This document shows, in pieces, positions 35,256 through 43,708 of a DNA stretch of 64,000 nt (position 1 is its first letter; each line of letters begins with the position of its first letter). The position numbers were made by a program, and so were the translations under genes. The notes under the pieces are model-generated. The model saw only the letters and a list, made by a program, of their open reading frames with translations. It made no database searches and was not told the origin of the DNA. Location of the stretch: assembly GCF_008369915.1 (NCBI RefSeq), contig NZ_VSRN01000001.1, positions 5,700,501 through 5,764,500 on the forward strand. The letters run 5' to 3'. Source of the DNA: Dyadobacter sp. UC 10 (lineage in GTDB: Bacteria > Bacteroidota > Bacteroidia > Cytophagales > Spirosomataceae).

Positions 35256-36575
35256 ATGTTTGGAAAGAAATTTTACCTCGTAATCTTATTATTTGTCTTC
35301 AAAACAGGCTTTTCCCAAAACCTGAACAAAGAAAAACTGGACGCCTATTTCCAGGCGCTCGATGCCAACAGAAAATTCATGGGCAGTGTCGCTATTTCTC
35401 AGAATGGGCAGATAGTATACAGTAAAACAATCGGTTATGCCGACGTGGAGACGCAGAAAAAAGCGGATGCGAATACCAGATATCGCATTGGTTCGATCTC
35501 CAAAACCTTCACTGCTGTGCTCGTTTTTAAGGCAATAGAAGAAAATAAAATTGCATTGACGCAGACCATCGACAAGTTTTTTCCAGCGATCAAAAATGCC
35601 GGAAAGATCACGGTAAGCAACCTTTTAAACCACCGGAGCGGCATTCATAATTTCACAAACGACCCGGATTACGAGAAATGGAATACCGGCAAAAAAAGCC
35701 GGAAGGAAATGGTAGACCTGATCGTGACGGCCGGCAGCGATTTCGAGCCGGGCAGTAAGGCAGCTTACAGCAATTCCAATTATGTGCTGCTATCGGTTAT
35801 TCTCGAGGAAATTTACAAAAAACCGCTCGCCGGGCTTGTAGAGCAGTATATTACGAAACCTGCTGGCCTGAAATATACAAAAGTAGGTGGCAAGATCTCA
35901 GTAGCTGATAACGAAGCGAATTCTTACAAATTTACAGACAACTGGGTCAGGCAATCTGAAACGGATATGTCCATTCCGATCGGTGCAGGCGCATTGATTT
36001 CCACGCCGGAGGATCTAACCAGGTTCGCCGACGCTCTTTTTGGTGGTAAGCTGATTTCGGAAAAAAGTCTGGCGGAAATGAAAACCTTGAAGGAGAATTT
36101 CGGAATGGGGCTTTTTCCGATTCCATTTTATGACAAAATGAGCCTGGGACACAGTGGTGGGATAGACGGATTTCAATCCGTTTTTGGCTATTTTCCGGAG
36201 CAAAAAATAGCCTATGCCATTACCAGCAACGGTAGTGCAATGGCTGTGAACAGCATTACAATTGCGATGCTGAATGCGGTTTTCGGCATGCCTGTTGAAA
36301 TTCCTGACTTCAAAGTTTATAGCCCCGCGCCGGCCGATCTCGACCTGTATCCCGGAACTTACGCCAGTAACCAGATCCCCATTAAAATCACGGTAACCAG
36401 GTCCGGAACTTCCCTTACTGCCCAGGCGACCAATCAGCCTTCTTTTACCCTGGAAGCTACCGACAAGCACAAGTTCAAATTTGATGCAGCGGGTCTGGTA
36501 ATGGAATTTAAGCCGGCCGAGAAGAAAATGATCCTGCGCCAGGGTGGGGGTGTTTTTGATTTTCGTAAAGAATAA
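35256..36575 (+). CDS. Exported serine hydrolase, beta-lactamase/esterase class C type
   Basis: A 439-aa protein with a signal peptide (ending TGFSQ) and the class C beta-lactamase/DD-peptidase fold. Motifs: S80-I-S-K83 (SxxK nucleophile), Y171-S-N (YxN base), and H299-S-G-G (HxG replacing KTG). A ~100-residue C-terminal beta-rich domain (DLDLYPGTYASNQIPIKITV onward) resembles the DUF3471-like lid of family XII esterases and D-peptidases. With HSG rather than KTG it is more likely a D-amino-acid peptidase or esterase than a resistance enzyme. It acts in the periplasm. Confidence 0.87.
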   Translation: MFGKKFYLVILLFVFKTGFSQNLNKEKLDAYFQALDANRKFMGSVAISQNGQIVYSKTIGYADVETQKKADANTRYRIGSISKTFTAVLVFKAIEENKIALTQTIDKFFPAIKNAGKITVSNLLNHRSGIHNFTNDPDYEKWNTGKKSRKEMVDLIVTAGSDFEPGSKAAYSNSNYVLLSVILEEIYKKPLAGLVEQYITKPAGLKYTKVGGKISVADNEANSYKFTDNWVRQSETDMSIPIGAGALISTPEDLTRFADALFGGKLISEKSLAEMKTLKENFGMGLFPIPFYDKMSLGHSGGIDGFQSVFGYFPEQKIAYAITSNGSAMAVNSITIAMLNAVFGMPVEIPDFKVYSPAPADLDLYPGTYASNQIPIKITVTRSGTSLTAQATNQPSFTLEATDKHKFKFDAAGLVMEFKPAEKKMILRQGGGVFDFRKE

Positions 36576-36689
36576 ATTTTGGGTAGAAATGTACCTGAGC
36601 ATCAGGTAAAAGCACAGGTATTATTAGTGGATTATTGCTTTTAATCAATAATAAAAGCTCAATCCTCTATAAGCCTAAACGTAAACCGG

Positions 36690-37880
36690 ATGAACAAGAA
36701 GTACCAGGTCTTCGTGAGTTCCACGTATGAAGACCTCAAGGATGAAAGGAAGAAAGTAGCCAATGCAATCTTCAAGGCGGACCATATCCCGGTCGGAATG
36801 GAAACTTTTCCCGCGACAACGCGCCATCAGTGGCAGATGATCACAGAATTGATCGATACAAGTGACTATTATGTGTTGATTATTGGCGGGAAGTACGGTA
36901 GTATTTCTCCGGCATTCGACCCTGCGGATCCTCGGGAAATAAGTTATACGCAGCGAGAATACGAATATGCGCGAAGTAAAGATGTACCCGTATACACCTT
37001 TATATGCGGTGATATCGAGACGCTGGCAGAAAATAAGCGGGAGAAAAAAGAAAAGAGCCGGAAGAAATTGCAGGCATTTATCAAAACAATAAAAGCCAAT
37101 CACTATTGCGATCACTGGCATAATGCGGAGGAGCTTAGCCGAAAAGTGCTCAATGCGTTAAACCATGCTTTCCGGGTGAACCCGCGAGCCGGTTGGGTGA
37201 GGTCTAACCGGCTTTGGGACGCTGCCGATGACTATAATTCAGATGTTGAGATCATCGAAAAAACAATTTATTACAAGTTCCTTCACTTGTCAAACAAAGC
37301 CACTTCTTCTCAGCCGTTATATCGAAAATATGTCGAAAGGCTGAATGAAACGATCGACATTTATGACGAATACATGACATTCCGAATTTCTAACTTTAAT
37401 AAGCTGGTCACAAAATTCAGAAGTTATGACAGTACCAGAGGGACCGCAGTGGAGGTTAAATCGTTGTTGCCCTATATCAGGAACCCCCGTGATACCGACA
37501 TTACAGTGGAGGAGAACCCCAGGATCATACAACCTATGATCAAAGGGGCTTCCAATGTTTTTGTCACTTCCTCTCATTATTACAACGGTTTTCAGCCCGG
37601 CAACAAGGATACTGCGGCAAAAGCGGATAAAAACGCACAGACCATCCGTCTGGTCGTGGATTTTACGTCGATTAAAGATTACCATTTACATATCAGGATG
37701 CGGCCAAAGGTATTTTTTAGTTTTTACGAAGAAAAGGGTAAACTGGTTTCTAAGGAGATCGGAACGATTGAAGCAATTTCTCCCGGATTATTTGAGGTAG
37801 AAAGGAAGAATATGAAAGAAGGCGAAGTAATACGAATCGAATTCGCCTCTGATTTTGATACCACTTCAAACATCTCGTGA
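36690..37880 (+). CDS. DUF4062 (TIR-like) protein with C-terminal effector or sensor region
   Basis: A 396-aa soluble protein. Residues 1-~110 are a DUF4062 domain: YQVFVSSTYEDLKDERKKVANAI, HIPVGMETFP, DTSDYYVLIIGGKYGSI and SYTQREYEYARSKDVPV. This domain is TIR/deoxyribosyltransferase-related and is often the N-terminal module of STAND NTPases and conflict proteins. Here it is not followed by an NTPase. Residues ~120-396 carry a helical linker (KREKKEKSRKKLQAFIKTI) and a beta-rich domain that I do not recognise. Its TGA stop overlaps a possible GTG start of the next gene, and the following ATG is 2 bp downstream, so the two are coupled. Confidence 0.8.
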   Translation: MNKKYQVFVSSTYEDLKDERKKVANAIFKADHIPVGMETFPATTRHQWQMITELIDTSDYYVLIIGGKYGSISPAFDPADPREISYTQREYEYARSKDVPVYTFICGDIETLAENKREKKEKSRKKLQAFIKTIKANHYCDHWHNAEELSRKVLNALNHAFRVNPRAGWVRSNRLWDAADDYNSDVEIIEKTIYYKFLHLSNKATSSQPLYRKYVERLNETIDIYDEYMTFRISNFNKLVTKFRSYDSTRGTAVEVKSLLPYIRNPRDTDITVEENPRIIQPMIKGASNVFVTSSHYYNGFQPGNKDTAAKADKNAQTIRLVVDFTSIKDYHLHIRMRPKVFFSFYEEKGKLVSKEIGTIEAISPGLFEVERKNMKEGEVIRIEFASDFDTTSNIS

Positions 37881-37882
37881 GC

Positions 37883-38428
37883 ATGCAGACATTTGTTTTT
37901 GGTTATGGATCACTGATTAATCTGAAAAGTCTCTCGCGCACAATGCAGACGGAAATGTCGGTTCACGACATAATACCGGTCAGGCTAAACGGATTTAGCC
38001 GGGTATGGAACCTGCGCGAGCCGATTTTCTCGGCGGGCCTGCAAAAAAGGATTGAAGGAATATTCCTTAATATCAGGCCGGAATCAGATAAGTGGGTGAA
38101 TGGCGTGATCTTTGAAGTGTCACCTTCGCAGCTGGAATATCTGAACGAAAGAGAAAAAAATTATAGTCGCTTAAACGTTTCCGCTCAGATTGAACCCTAC
38201 TTTGGGCATCAGTGGAAGGAAAACGAAACTTTTGTATATATCGCCGATAACCCCGAATTTTTGCTCGACGAGCCGACAGAAGACAGTTATGTGATGAACA
38301 GGTATATTGAAATTGTTGAAACCGGCTGTGCGGGTATCGGGGACTTTTTTCTGGAAGATTATCGAAAAACCACATCTGCTAATCCTTTTAAATTATTATC
38401 GGGCGATTACAGTTTTGACTTTCGTTAA
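37883..38428 (+). CDS. Gamma-glutamylcyclotransferase-like (GGCT/AIG2-fold) protein
   Basis: A 181-aa protein that begins with the GGCT signature FVFGYGSLINLKSLSR, followed by PVRLNGFSRVWNLRE and EGIFLNIRPESDKWVNGVIFEVSPSQLEYLNEREKNYSRL, in which the central Glu (EREKNY) is the expected catalytic acid. The fold cleaves gamma-glutamyl amines or glutathione-like peptides in known members. A GTG at 37877 would overlap the upstream stop as GTGA; the ATG at 37883 places FGYGSL in the usual position. It is tightly linked to the DUF4062 gene, which suggests a joint task. C-terminal ~50 residues are not conserved in any family I can name. Confidence 0.75.
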   Translation: MQTFVFGYGSLINLKSLSRTMQTEMSVHDIIPVRLNGFSRVWNLREPIFSAGLQKRIEGIFLNIRPESDKWVNGVIFEVSPSQLEYLNEREKNYSRLNVSAQIEPYFGHQWKENETFVYIADNPEFLLDEPTEDSYVMNRYIEIVETGCAGIGDFFLEDYRKTTSANPFKLLSGDYSFDFR

Positions 38429-38446
38429 AACGAAAACATTTATCAA

Positions 38447-38860
38447 ATGAAAGAACATACAACCAACTACGAGAACACATTCATTGAAGTTGCTGCCGAT
38501 TGTCCGGCCAGCGCGGGAGAGAAGCCGCCTGTGAAAGGCGATAAAAAGACGGTCGCCAACATCGAGTTCGATCTGATCAGCAAAAACCCGTACAAATTCA
38601 CTTCGGACGATGTGCTGTTTCACGTATATGCAGAAAAAAATGACCTGACGGAAGCCGAGCTGGAAGGTGCCCGCAAGCAGTTTTTTTCGAAAGGCCAGGC
38701 GTGTATGCGTGCTTCGCCCCTCACAAAGCGATACGGCTGGGGCGTCCACAATGATGAGAAAGGCAGGATCGCAGTGTTCGCAAGAGAATCGCCGGAGTAC
38801 GAAAAGTTTGTAAATGACGGATCGCTGGCGAAAGTTAAAGCGATGAAATCCAGCCGGTAA
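38447..38860 (+). CDS. DUF6157 protein
   Basis: A 137-aa cytoplasmic protein that matches the DUF6157 pattern over its full length: HTTNYENTFIEVAADCP, VKGDKKTVANIEFDLISKNPY, SDDVLFHVYAEKNDL and ACMRASPLTKRYGWGVHND. The family is common in Bacteroidota and other soil bacteria and its role is unknown. It is 18 bp after the GGCT-like gene and may be on the same transcript, but it also occurs alone in genomes, so functional linkage is not implied. Confidence 0.78.
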   Translation: MKEHTTNYENTFIEVAADCPASAGEKPPVKGDKKTVANIEFDLISKNPYKFTSDDVLFHVYAEKNDLTEAELEGARKQFFSKGQACMRASPLTKRYGWGVHNDEKGRIAVFARESPEYEKFVNDGSLAKVKAMKSSR

Positions 38861-38972
38861 GCAATTGGTTATTTCTACCTTTTTTGAATATTAATAGCGT
38901 TTGGTACAGGATTGTTAATAGCCAAAATCAAAGAACTCCTCTCATAAAGAAGCATTTGAAAACCTTAACGAT

Positions 38973-40253
38973 ATGAGCATGAAGAAGCCGATTTTAGGAA
39001 AACAAACATTTCTTCCCGACAACACCGAACGCATTGCTTCCTTTGAAAAATTCGTGAAGGAGGTATACGACAGGAATAAAGACGAAAAGCCGCTCTATAC
39101 GGGGCGATATTTCGTCATCTTCCGCGACGGCGTCACTGGGTCAACCCGTGCCATGAGCTTTTTTAAATCCGAATGCGGCTTGTCGGTCGCTAATACCCGG
39201 GAATTTGTCAGTGCACCCATTGATGAAACGCAGATCGGCGACGCGGATGCATTAATTTATGAAGATCTTGGCATTGCGCTCGTTGGCGGGAATGAAGAGC
39301 AGATCAGGATCCTGGAATCCGCTGGTGCCGGTTACATAATAGAACCAGAAAAGATCGTGTATGTGCCCGATGAAATGCCTGCTATTCTGAATGTACCCTC
39401 CGCCTGGGGGATCGATGTAACGCTGGCATCGGCCTCTTCTTACACCGGTAATGGTATTAAAATTGCCGTTCTCGATACTGGTTTTGACGCTGCCCACCCG
39501 GATTTTGCGTCGAGAAATGTGGTAACCAATTCTTTTGTTCCAAATGAAACTGCCGAGGATGCGCACGGTCACGGTACGCATTGCATCGGAAGCGCCGCAG
39601 GTAGTGTGGACGTGAATGGTACACGTTACGGAATCGCCACAAATGCCACGATTTACGCCGGAAAAGTTTTGAGCAATGAAGGCAGCGGCGCGCAGGCGTG
39701 GATTCTGAATGGTATGACCTGGGCTGCGGATCAGGGATGCCAGGTTATTTCTATGTCGCTCGGGTCGAGGGTTTTTCCTGGGCAAAGCTATGATGTGGCT
39801 TATGAAAGGGCTGCACAATATGCCAATTCCAAAGGAGCTGTGGTGATTGCGGCGGCGGGCAATGAAAGCAGGCGGTCCATGAACCAGTTCAGCCCGGTCG
39901 GAAGTCCGGCCGATTGCCCTTCGATACTGGCCGTGGCGGCAGTGGATTCCAATCTGAATGTGGCCGATTTTTCAAACAGGGGCATTAACCCGAACGGAGA
40001 AGTGGATATTGCCGGGCCGGGGGTAGATATATATTCCAGCTGGCCGATGCCGATGCGCTATCGGACTATCTCGGGCACGAGCATGGCGACACCGCATGTG
40101 GCGGGATTAACCGCATTGCTTTGGGAGAAATATCCGAACGGTACCCCGCACCAGATCATGAGCGAATTGCGCAAACTGGCTAAACGGTTACCTGTTTCTA
40201 ATATGGATGTGGGCGTAGGCTTGTCCCTTGCACCTGTTGAACAAATTGTATGA
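38973..40253 (+). CDS. Leaderless subtilisin-like serine protease (S8)
   Basis: A 426-aa subtilase. The catalytic triad is intact: Asp168 in IAVLDTGFDAAHPDF, His200 in GHGTHC and Ser370 in GTSMATPHVAGL, with the oxyanion Asn in AAAGNES. There is no signal peptide or lipobox. Instead residues ~1-145 form an N-terminal region with an I9-propeptide-like stretch (YFVIFRDGVTGSTRAMSFF, then EEQIRILESAGAGYIIEPEKIVYV). It may therefore act inside the cell or leave by a non-Sec route. The next gene overlaps by 4 bp and encodes an I9-like small protein, a plausible inhibitor. The target is unknown. Confidence 0.9.
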   Translation: MSMKKPILGKQTFLPDNTERIASFEKFVKEVYDRNKDEKPLYTGRYFVIFRDGVTGSTRAMSFFKSECGLSVANTREFVSAPIDETQIGDADALIYEDLGIALVGGNEEQIRILESAGAGYIIEPEKIVYVPDEMPAILNVPSAWGIDVTLASASSYTGNGIKIAVLDTGFDAAHPDFASRNVVTNSFVPNETAEDAHGHGTHCIGSAAGSVDVNGTRYGIATNATIYAGKVLSNEGSGAQAWILNGMTWAADQGCQVISMSLGSRVFPGQSYDVAYERAAQYANSKGAVVIAAAGNESRRSMNQFSPVGSPADCPSILAVAAVDSNLNVADFSNRGINPNGEVDIAGPGVDIYSSWPMPMRYRTISGTSMATPHVAGLTALLWEKYPNGTPHQIMSELRKLAKRLPVSNMDVGVGLSLAPVEQIV

Positions 40254-40480
40254 AAAGCATTGTCATCACTATATCAGAGACTTACCTGGGCAGCCTGCGG
40301 ACCGTCGCCGACGAATTAAGCCAGGAAGGGCTTATGATTACCAATCTGTTTGAGTTCGGTGTGATAACCGGCTGCGCTGAGGATGATGTTTTAGAGAAAC
40401 TGCGTGAGCATAAAGAAGTGCTCTCCTTAACCGAAGAGAGTCAGGCGACTATTCCGCCGCCTGACTCTCCGGTTCAGTGA
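40250..40480 (+). CDS. Small protein resembling a stand-alone I9-type protease inhibitor
   Basis: A 76-aa soluble protein whose ATG overlaps the subtilase stop (ATGA, 40250-40253), so the two are translationally coupled. Pattern of strands and helices (SIVITISETYLGSLRTVADELSQEGL, then MITNLFEFGVITGCA, then DVLEKLREHKEVLSLTEE) fits the ferredoxin-like fold of inhibitor I9/subtilisin propeptides. A role as inhibitor or intramolecular chaperone supplied in trans is inferred from fold and context, not seen. The Pro-rich end (IPPPDSPVQ) overlaps a hairpin in the DNA. Confidence 0.6.
   Translation: MKSIVITISETYLGSLRTVADELSQEGLMITNLFEFGVITGCAEDDVLEKLREHKEVLSLTEESQATIPPPDSPVQ
40436..40469. other. 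12-bp perfect hairpin inside the 3' end of a gene
   Basis: GAGAGTCAGGCG at 40436-40447 pairs with 40458-40469 around a 10-nt loop, ending 11 bp before the stop of the small inhibitor-like gene. No T-run follows, so it is not a standard terminator; it may stabilise the 3' end or help separate the convergent M81 gene. Confidence 0.6.
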
Positions 40481-40493
40481 TTTGACTATTTCC

Positions 40494-42098
40494 TCAGATC
40501 TGATCGGAAGACGGAACGAGCCTCGCTTTCAGGTCGGGATCCTTCATTTCTTTGTCCAGTGGATAAATGGGCCTTTTAACCCGCTTGTATTCTAATCCTT
40601 CCAGATTCTGATCCACGCCGCCCGGGGTCAGTGACAAAATCCAGTCTGCGCGCATATTGTACAGTTCCGGTTCGAGGTAACCGATTTTAACCACAACTAC
40701 ATCTGATTTTCTTGGATTTAGTCCCAGCCTGGTAAAATCCGCTTCCTTGTGGTATGGCTTGCGTTTCTTGGTCACGATCACACGCACACTACCAACTTTC
40801 ACAACTACCTCTGTTTCTGCATTTCTGTCGCCATGCTCAATGGCCGTCACAGTACCATTCAACCTAACGGGCGGCGCAAAGCGGGAATCGACTTTCGCAC
40901 CAGCTAATGCGTCGATTTTTCCGCCAACACCCACTTCTACCGCCTTCGCCACCAATTCAGGGCCGGGAATGGACGCGTAAATGAGTGACTTTCCTGTTTC
41001 GCCCTGGAATTCCGGCCGTTTCAGAATTTCTGTGATCGTCCAGGTTACATCTCCTGCGCCGCCGGCAGTAGGGTTATCGCCGGAGTCGCTGATAAAGAAG
41101 GGGGTTTTGTCACTCTTGACAGCTTTGTTAAGTGCTTCTTTCAACGAGCCGGTTGGGGCCACGAAAGCAAACTCTTTCCGCACATCCCAGAAACTTTTGG
41201 CCAGTTTTTCGGCAGTGGAAGTCACTGCTTTTTTATCGTCGCCTGTTACCATTACTACGGCATGGTTGCGCGGCTCGTCGGCCCATGCATAGCCTACCCA
41301 CATCGCCGCGTCGATCACTCCCTTTTGCAGTGAAGCGGGCGTAACAGCTGCATAAATGCGCTTGCCCGGTTCTATTCTCGTACTTGTTTTTTCGCCGGGC
41401 AGCAGAACCGGAATGGGGATCCACGCTTTATAAGCCGGTTTTCCCTTGCCGCTTTCCAGTCTCGACAGTAGATTGGTAACAGCCCTTTTCTTGGTTTGCA
41501 TAGCATCTTCGTGCGGCGCCATCCGGTAACAGGTGATCAGGTCGGTGTTTTCCGCGAGCCGCCACGATACGTTCCCGTGCAGGTCCATGGAGGTAGAGAT
41601 CACCGTTTTTTTGCCGATCACTTCCCGGATCCTGACAATGAAATCGCCTTCGGGGTCATCCAGCCCAACCACGCTCATTGCTCCGTGGATATCAAAGAAT
41701 AACCCGTCATACGGACCATTTTTCTTTAACAGTTCCAGCGTTTGCTTCACCAGCGATTCATAGGCTTCGCGGGTAACAGCGCCGCCCGGCAGCGATTTGC
41801 CGATCAGTGCAGGCAGCCAGGTTGCCTTCGCCCGGATGCCTGAATCGGCCGACATGAAAGGGTAGGCGGTGTAAACCTGGTCGCCATACCTGGCGTGAAA
41901 TGCTTCCTCGGTCGTCAACGCGGGCGAGAAGGTGCTGGATTCAATACCCAGCCCGGCGATCGCAATGCGTGGGAGCGCTTTGTTTTTGGGGGTAATTTCG
42001 GTGTCATTCTTTTTAAAATCTTTTTTCTCCAACCTCGAAGAAAGAGGTTGAAATGTGGCTGTAAACAAAGAAACAGCCAGTAGAAATGTAGTTTTCAT
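40494..42098 (-). CDS. M81-family metallopeptidase (MlrC-like), exported
   Basis: A 534-aa protein with an N-terminal signal (MKTTFLLAVSLFTATF). The MlrC N-terminal domain carries IAIAGLGIESSTFSP, DGLFFDIHGAM and STSMDLHGNVS, the His/Asp metal-site motifs. The C-terminal domain has ISDSGDNPTAGGAGDVTWT. In sphingomonads MlrC opens linearised microcystin, but most relatives have unknown substrates, possibly small peptides or amides. The frame extends to 42335, into the divergent gene's coding region; the ATG at 42098 begins the signal peptide and leaves 97 bp for two promoters. It converges on the protease/inhibitor pair. Confidence 0.85.
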   Translation of the reverse strand: MKTTFLLAVSLFTATFQPLSSRLEKKDFKKNDTEITPKNKALPRIAIAGLGIESSTFSPALTTEEAFHARYGDQVYTAYPFMSADSGIRAKATWLPALIGKSLPGGAVTREAYESLVKQTLELLKKNGPYDGLFFDIHGAMSVVGLDDPEGDFIVRIREVIGKKTVISTSMDLHGNVSWRLAENTDLITCYRMAPHEDAMQTKKRAVTNLLSRLESGKGKPAYKAWIPIPVLLPGEKTSTRIEPGKRIYAAVTPASLQKGVIDAAMWVGYAWADEPRNHAVVMVTGDDKKAVTSTAEKLAKSFWDVRKEFAFVAPTGSLKEALNKAVKSDKTPFFISDSGDNPTAGGAGDVTWTITEILKRPEFQGETGKSLIYASIPGPELVAKAVEVGVGGKIDALAGAKVDSRFAPPVRLNGTVTAIEHGDRNAETEVVVKVGSVRVIVTKKRKPYHKEADFTRLGLNPRKSDVVVVKIGYLEPELYNMRADWILSLTPGGVDQNLEGLEYKRVKRPIYPLDKEMKDPDLKARLVPSSDQI

Positions 42099-42195
42099 AT
42101 ATATTATTTTAACAAACCAGCTTAGCGGTTCCATTTTGTTTAAACATAGTAAAAAAAGGGAAACTGAGGTCTTTTTAGCAAAAACCTTCAACCCT

Positions 42196-43566
42196 ATGAA
42201 GCTGTCCAGATTTTGCTCCACAGTATTGCTTTTAGCTTTTATCTGCACCAATGCATTTGCACAAACTTTTACGGTGAGCGCCAACAAGCGGTATTTGCTG
42301 AAAGAAGGTAAACCATTTTTCTGGCTGGGTGACACTGCCTGGGAACTGTTTCACCGCCTTGATCGGGAGGATGCGGAATACTATTTAAAAAAGCGCGCTG
42401 CCCAGGGATTTACAGTCATTCAGGCAGTCGCCCTGGCTGAATTCGACGGGCTGGAAGTACCTAACACTTATGGAGATAAGCCATTTCTGAACAACGATCC
42501 CACCAAGCCCAATGAGGCGTATTTCAAGCACGTTGACTTTATCATTGACAAAGCTGCGGAAGTCGGGTTAACGATTGCATTCCTGCCAACCTGGGGCGAT
42601 AAGGTTTTCAAATCGACCTGGGGAAAGGGGCCGGAAGTTTTTAATGAAGCCAATGCAGAAGTGTACGGAAAATGGCTGGGTAACCGCTATAAAAACCGCA
42701 AAAACATCATCTGGCTGCTCGGCGGCGACCGTAATCCCAGGCCCGGGACGCGTGACACGGAAATCTGGCGGGCCATGGCCGCAGGCGTGGAAGAAGGTGT
42801 AGGCGGGGCCGACAAAGCCATGATGACCTACCATCCGCAGCCAAATAAGGAAGGATCAAGTGAATGGTTTCATCAGGACAATTGGTTCGATTTCAACATG
42901 TTCCAGAATGGACATTGCCGCGATGCGGCAGTTTACGATCATATCAAAGGAGCCTACGAACGCCAACCTATCAAGCCCGTGATCGATGGAGAACCGATTT
43001 ATGAAGATCACCCCGTTTGTTTTAATGCCAAAGAGCTGGGCACTTCCAATGCTTACGATGTGCGTAAGGCCGCCTACCTCGACCTTTTTGCGGGTGCTTT
43101 CGGGCACACTTACGGCTGTCATGATATCTGGCAAATGTATGCGCCTAACCGGGAAGCTGTCAACGGGCCGCATGTTTTCTGGCAGCAGGCGCTTGAACTG
43201 CCCGGCGCCCTGGAAATGAAATTCGTACGGCGGTTAATGGAATCGCGCCCGCTGCTCGACCGCGTTCCCGATCAGACGATAGTGGTGGAAAACGATCTGG
43301 CCTCCCACGAACGCATTCAGGCAACGCGTGGCAAGGACTACATTTTTATTTACAGCTCGACCGGAAAGCCTTTTACCGTCAATGCAGATAAAATCTCCGG
43401 TAAACAATTGAATGCATTCTGGTTTGACCCAAAAAATGGTAAAACAAAAGATGTGGGGCAGTTTGACAATAAGGCAACCAACAAATTTACCCCGCCTGAT
43501 TCGGGCTATGGAAAAGACTGGGTACTCGTGCTAGACGACGCCTCCAAAAATTATCCCAAGCCGTAA
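42196..43566 (+). CDS. Exported DUF4038/GH140-like glycoside hydrolase
   Basis: A 456-aa protein with a signal peptide (ending CTNAFAQ). The TIM-barrel DUF4038 domain starts LKEGKPFFWLGDTAWELFHRL and contains NIIWLLGGDRNP (Asp178) and PVIDGEPIYED (Glu266), the positions expected for the catalytic pair of GH140. A C-terminal collagen-binding-2-like beta-sandwich (KDYIFIYSSTGKPFTV to GKDWVLVLDDA) completes the family architecture. Characterised GH140 enzymes remove apiose-linked disaccharides from rhamnogalacturonan II, so a pectin side-chain target is plausible. It is divergent from the M81 gene and 142 bp upstream of the ECF sigma gene, but need not belong to that operon. Confidence 0.87.
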   Translation: MKLSRFCSTVLLLAFICTNAFAQTFTVSANKRYLLKEGKPFFWLGDTAWELFHRLDREDAEYYLKKRAAQGFTVIQAVALAEFDGLEVPNTYGDKPFLNNDPTKPNEAYFKHVDFIIDKAAEVGLTIAFLPTWGDKVFKSTWGKGPEVFNEANAEVYGKWLGNRYKNRKNIIWLLGGDRNPRPGTRDTEIWRAMAAGVEEGVGGADKAMMTYHPQPNKEGSSEWFHQDNWFDFNMFQNGHCRDAAVYDHIKGAYERQPIKPVIDGEPIYEDHPVCFNAKELGTSNAYDVRKAAYLDLFAGAFGHTYGCHDIWQMYAPNREAVNGPHVFWQQALELPGALEMKFVRRLMESRPLLDRVPDQTIVVENDLASHERIQATRGKDYIFIYSSTGKPFTVNADKISGKQLNAFWFDPKNGKTKDVGQFDNKATNKFTPPDSGYGKDWVLVLDDASKNYPKP

Positions 43567-43612
43567 CCCCGAACCCCCAAACACCCGAACCACCCTAACC
43601 ACGTAGAACCCC
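43562..43612 (-). repeat. C-rich (G-rich on minus strand) repeat region
   Basis: Directly after the GH140-like stop, runs ACCCCGAACCCCC, ACACCCGAACCACCC and GAACCCCG appear. On the minus strand this gives five G-runs of 3-5 with short spacers, related to the GTTCGGGGT repeats near 24.9 and 26.9 kb. Confidence 0.55.
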
Positions 43613-43708
43613 GATTGTGCTTCCACATTTAGCAGTAATTCACGCTTAAGTTTGACTTAATAAAGAAATACTTAACTCCTTAGTTATCATTTGCCCAATT
43701 CCGACGCA

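Noticed and set aside
35256..36575. Beta-lactamase resistance gene
   Set aside because: The third motif is HSG rather than KTG and a C-terminal lid-like domain is present, so an esterase or D-peptidase is more likely.
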